From positions 142,308-206,307 of the forward strand of contig CAUDQR010000001.1 of the NCBI GenBank assembly GCA_958451615.1: 64,000 nucleotides of DNA, read 5' to 3'. Below the pieces are notes generated by a model. That model was not told the origin of the DNA, ran no database searches, and saw only the letters and a program-made list of their open reading frames with translations. The stretch's first letter is position 1. Each line of letters begins with the position of its first letter. Shown in pieces: positions 61,214 to 64,000 of the stretch. The DNA comes from an uncultured Collinsella sp. (GTDB lineage Bacteria > Actinomycetota > Coriobacteriia > Coriobacteriales > Coriobacteriaceae). Both the position numbers and the translations under genes were made by a program.

Positions 61214-62629
61214 ATGGGGAGCAAATCTCAGCAACAAGTTCAAGTAGCGCCATCGGCCACTGCGGCGTTTCTCGTCGTAATGTATATTGCAGCCTTTGTC
61301 GCCGCGTTTAACGAGAACATTATTAACGTGGCGTTGCACGACATCATGGCGGTCTTTTCGGTGAGCGCTACCACGGCGCAGTGGCTCGTTTCGGGATACA
61401 TGATCGTGACGTCGATCTTTACGGCCATCATGGCCTTTCTGTCCGGACGCTTTTCGACGCGCAAGCTGCTGTTTTTCGCATGTGGCTGCATGGTCGCCGG
61501 CGAAGTCCTGTGCCTGATCGCGCCGTCGTTTACCGTTTTGCTGCCGAGTCGTATTATGCAGGCTGCGGGATCGGGCATCTTGTTTCCGCTCATGATGAAT
61601 GTGGTGCTATCTTGCGCTCCGCGCGAGAAGCTCGGTCTGTATCTGAGTCTGGGCGGTGCCTGCATTACGCTGGGGCCGGCGTTTGGACCTGTGATCAGTG
61701 GTCTTATGTGCACGTTGTTTGGCTGGAGGACGGTGTTCGTAGTGCCGCTGGTGGGCGGTGTCGTGGTCGCCGCGGCGGCAGCAAAGCTCGTTCGAAATGT
61801 TGGAGAGCGCTCGAACACTAAGCTTGATATTCTGTCGGTTGCTTTGCTTGCGGCCGGCATCACGGCGTTTGTATATTCCGTTGGCGAGTTCTCGACCAAT
61901 GTGATGGCCGGTATCGTGACGCTTCTCGCCGCCGTTGTGCTGCTCGGCCTCTTTACGGCCCGTCAACTCAAGCTCGGACATCCGGTGCTCAACGTGCGCC
62001 CCATGGCAAGCGTTCGTTTTTGGCCTGCGTGCCTGCTTGTGGTGGTGTCGATGATGACGACGTTCTCGATGAGCGTTTTGCTGCCGCTCTATTTTGAGGG
62101 CGCATACGGCATGACGGCTCTTGTTGCTGGCTTGCTCATTTTGCCGGCGATTGCCTGCAACGCTGTGACCTCGATTGTGGGCGGACGCGTGATGGATGCC
62201 CGTGGCGCGTGGCCGCTGCTGCCGGTCGGCTTTGCCCTGATTGCTGTGGGACAGGCTGCAATTTCGATGACCGCGGCAAGCATGAACATTGGTATTGTCG
62301 TGGCGCTGACTGTTGTGGTGTATGCCGGTGTCGGTTTGGTGCTGAGCCCCTCGCAGACGGCCGGCCTGGAGACGTTGCCCGCCGCTGAGCATCCTCACGG
62401 AACGGCATTGCTCAACACGTGGAACATGATTGCCGCGTCGTTTGGCCCGTCCCTGTTTATCGGCCTGCTCTCGAGTTCTGCGGCGGTTGCCGGCGCCGCT
62501 GGCGTTGCGGCGGACGTTGCCCAGGCGATCGGATTTGCGGCTGCCGTGCGCGTAGCGGCCGTGATTGCCGTGGCCGGGTTCGCGGTGTCGCTGGTGTACG
62601 CCCGCCGCGAGTCGCACATGTCGCATTAA
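61214..62629 (+). CDS. MFS transporter, DHA2-like (EmrB/QacA type)
   Basis: 471 residues with about fourteen hydrophobic helices. Motif A-like LSGRFSTRKLL (about 76-86), motif C-like GGACITLGPAFGPVISG (about 150-166) and TALLNTWNMIAASFGPSLFIG (about 398-418) fit DHA2 drug exporters. It is expected to export drugs or metabolites by proton antiport. The ATG at 61214 follows AGGAAGG. Divergent from the deformylase gene. No dedicated TetR or MarR gene adjoins, but the MarR-like RGG protein gene follows 152 bp downstream on the same strand. Confidence 0.88.
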   Translation: MGSKSQQQVQVAPSATAAFLVVMYIAAFVAAFNENIINVALHDIMAVFSVSATTAQWLVSGYMIVTSIFTAIMAFLSGRFSTRKLLFFACGCMVAGEVLCLIAPSFTVLLPSRIMQAAGSGILFPLMMNVVLSCAPREKLGLYLSLGGACITLGPAFGPVISGLMCTLFGWRTVFVVPLVGGVVVAAAAAKLVRNVGERSNTKLDILSVALLAAGITAFVYSVGEFSTNVMAGIVTLLAAVVLLGLFTARQLKLGHPVLNVRPMASVRFWPACLLVVVSMMTTFSMSVLLPLYFEGAYGMTALVAGLLILPAIACNAVTSIVGGRVMDARGAWPLLPVGFALIAVGQAAISMTAASMNIGIVVALTVVVYAGVGLVLSPSQTAGLETLPAAEHPHGTALLNTWNMIAASFGPSLFIGLLSSSAAVAGAAGVAADVAQAIGFAAAVRVAAVIAVAGFAVSLVYARRESHMSH

Positions 62630-62781
62630 TGTGTGCACATAGATTCTGCAGCTAGATTGGATGGCGACACCATAAACTAATGGACGTTTTGCCGAGAGGC
62701 ATGAATGTTTAAAGCGCAAAGAGTGCGCGACGGGCCCCGCGAATGGGGCGATGATGCCCGAGAGGGCCAAGAAGGAGTCTC

Positions 62782-63693
62782 ATGTCTGAGAACGAAGAGA
62801 TCATGAACGAGACCGAGAACGAGACCATGGCTGCCGAGGTCGAGGCAGTCGAGATCGTGGAGACCGAAGCTGCCGAGGTTGAGGCTGCTGACGAGGTTTC
62901 CGCCGAGGAGGAGGCCGAGGTTGTCGAGGCCGCCGCTGATTACGATGATGAAGAGCTGATGGACAAGATGCAGAAGGCCGCCCGCCTGCTGCGCAGCCGT
63001 CGCTTTGCTATTTCCAAGGAGGAGGAGGCCAAGGCTGAGCGCATGGCGAACATCGAGCGCGCCATCAAGCTTCTTGACCTCAAGCCCAAGATGGAGCAGA
63101 AGGAGATGTCCGACCTGCTGGGCATGCGCCTTCGTGAGCTCGATGGCCTGATGGCCGAGGCCGAGGCTGCCGATCTGGTCGGCCGCATCGACGACGCCGA
63201 GGGCGATATGCGCAAGATCGTCGTCTTCGCTGCCGAGGATGCCGCTGAGGGCCTGGTCGAGCTTGCCAACAAGAAGGAGAAGCTCCTGCCCGAGCTTTCT
63301 TACGAGGAGGCCACCGAGCTGATGGCCGCTCTCGATAAGGTCATCGCTCCGCTCGTCGCCATGGGCCTGGACGAGGACCGCGGTCCTCGCGGCGGCCGTG
63401 ACGAGCGCGGTGGCCGTGGCGGCGACCGTGGCGGTCGCGGCGGCTTTGGCGATCGCGGTGGCCGTGGCGGTGACCGCGGCGGCCGCGGTGGCGATCGCGG
63501 TGGCCGTGGCGGCTTTGGTGACCGTGGCGGCGACCGTGGCGGTCGCGGCGGCTTTGGCGGCAACCGTGGTGGCTATGGCGATCGCGGTGGCAACCGTGGC
63601 GGCTTCGGCGGCAACCGTGGTAACGACCGCGGCGGTCGCGGTGGCGATCGTGGCGGCCGCAACGGTGGCGGCTTCCGCGGCAATCGCTTCTAG
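62782..63693 (+). CDS. Acidic MarR-like wHTH protein with C-terminal RGG repeat tail
   Basis: 303 residues in three parts: a Glu/Ala-rich acidic N-terminus (about 1-58), a helical and winged-helix-like centre (about 58-195; MEQKEMSDLLGMRLRELDGL and ADLVGRIDDAEGDMRKIVVF resemble the MarR recognition helix and wing), and a disordered Gly/Arg tail (about 198-303) with 20 RGG tripeptides interspersed with FGD/FGG and NRGG. RGG tails bind RNA and can drive condensates; such a long one is unusual in bacteria. SD AAGGAG before the ATG. It may be an RNA- or DNA-binding regulator. The tail coding DNA is repetitive and might vary in length between strains. Confidence 0.78.
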   Translation: MSENEEIMNETENETMAAEVEAVEIVETEAAEVEAADEVSAEEEAEVVEAAADYDDEELMDKMQKAARLLRSRRFAISKEEEAKAERMANIERAIKLLDLKPKMEQKEMSDLLGMRLRELDGLMAEAEAADLVGRIDDAEGDMRKIVVFAAEDAAEGLVELANKKEKLLPELSYEEATELMAALDKVIAPLVAMGLDEDRGPRGGRDERGGRGGDRGGRGGFGDRGGRGGDRGGRGGDRGGRGGFGDRGGDRGGRGGFGGNRGGYGDRGGNRGGFGGNRGNDRGGRGGDRGGRNGGGFRGNRF

Positions 63694-63695
63694 GG

Positions 63696-63722
63696 GTTAC
63701 GCGGTTCTACGAACCGCGTAAC
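63696..63722. repeat. Perfect 12-bp inverted repeat after the RGG gene
   Basis: GTTACGCGGTTC-TAC-GAACCGCGTAAC, starting 3 bp after the stop codon. It could act as a terminator on RNA, although no T tract follows. Confidence 0.7.
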
Positions 63723-63732
63723 TAGTTGACGC

Positions 63733-63868
63733 TGCAAACCCGCCAGGGCGGCAATCTGCCTTTCAACTTCGGCGGCATGACCAAAAGATCAATGCCGCCT
63801 CGTTTCAAGGCACCTTGCTCGCTCTGGCGGGTTTTCGCTGTCGGTACCAAGGCATCGGCGTCGCCTTG
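63733..63868. other. Structured intergenic segment with nested stems
   Basis: AAACCCGCCAG (63736-63746) pairs with CTGGCGGGTTT (63824-63834). Inside are GCCTT/AAGGC (63758-63762 / 63807-63811) and GGCGGCAT/ATGCCGCC (63771-63778 / 63792-63799), giving one elongated hairpin of about 100 nt. Another stem CAAGGC/GCCTTG lies at 63848-63868. No coding frame fits. It may be a structured RNA, a bidirectional terminator or a mobile palindrome. Confidence 0.5.
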
Positions 63869-63876
63869 ATCCAAAC

Positions 63877-63923
63877 CTACCAAAAAGGGACAGGTTTATT
63901 TTGGTCGGTTTTATCTGGGCAAA
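63877..63923. repeat. Dispersed repeat family B, copy 3
   Basis: 47-bp element nearly identical (two mismatches) to 14920-14966, running from CTACCAAAAAGGGACAGG to ATCTGGGCAAA. Confidence 0.88.
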
Positions 63924-63945
63924 CGTGGTCGTCTATCGCAATATG

Positions 63946-63999
63946 GTCGTTGGGGACGTTCTTGTTTGACTAGTCGTTTAAGAACGTCCCCAATGACTA
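63946..63999. repeat. Dispersed repeat family C, copy 2
   Basis: Left arm GTCGTTGGGGACGTTCTTG, a loop with TTGACTAGTCGT, and right arm TTAAGAACGTCCCCAATGAC, as in 1690-1745. The left arm has diverged while the right arm and loop are conserved. It runs to the window end. Confidence 0.85.
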
Positions 64000-64000
64000 C

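Noticed and set aside
63380-63690. Short repeats resembling a CRISPR or satellite array
   Set aside because: They are in-frame codons for RGG/DRGG repeats with no constant spacers, explained by the protein tail.

Overview
The window is a GC-rich chromosomal segment with dense, mostly short operons, strong Shine-Dalgarno (SD) sites and no rRNA, tRNA, prophage or CRISPR array that I can see. Gene content points to a gut actinobacterium of the Coriobacteriia, most likely Collinsella. The pointers are a choloylglycine (bile salt) hydrolase, surface proteins ending in LAATG-type sorting signals, many small palindromic intergenic repeats, c-di-GMP enzymes and several LysR regulators. The genus is inferred from gene content, not from a database match.

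Left part (1-19.8 kb). It opens with a truncated membrane sensor carrying two solute-binding domains, then a small K+ channel, a LOG-family protein and a ClC-type channel. A YtrA-like GntR/ABC operon with its operator follows, then prfC. A VUT-type transporter sits behind a candidate preQ1 riboswitch and is followed by an SDR dehydrogenase. Next come ung, a divergent DMT transporter/LysR pair, a MATE pump, the rRNA methyltransferases RlmA and RsmJ, small hypothetical genes and a TetM/EF-G-like GTPase.

Repeat-rich AAA segment (19.8-25.4 kb). Two ORC/Cdc6-like AAA ATPases flank a class II UvrA. A 31-bp palindrome (ATGTGACAAAGG-N7-CCTTTGTCACAT) lies at every gene boundary and even supplies the stop codons of the two bordering genes. 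I noticed this palindrome nowhere else in the window.

Middle (25.4-41 kb). A G3E metallochaperone and a flavodoxin/Spx-like pair come first. Then there are two related c-di-GMP proteins, a patatin lipase, and a thiamine salvage operon (thiM, thiamine-binding protein, thiE) under a TPP riboswitch with its terminator. A HAD phosphatase, a LysR regulator with a MetR-type box, a MetE-like methionine synthase, a uracil permease and an esterase complete this part.

Right part (41-64 kb). Two tandem LAATG-anchored surface proteins arose by a duplication that also copied the tail of the neighbouring purine permease. After these come a deformylase-like protein lacking its catalytic Glu, the bile salt hydrolase, Kup and a second DMT/LysR pair. 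An XRE-HTH/aminotransferase fusion follows, with an operator array and a preserved internal translation start. A probable catabolic operon holds an amidohydrolase, two ceramidase-like hydrolases and a PTS EIIBC. The window ends with a LysR regulator, an intact peptide deformylase, an MFS exporter, an acidic MarR-like protein with a 20-fold RGG tail, and a cluster of hairpins and dispersed repeats.
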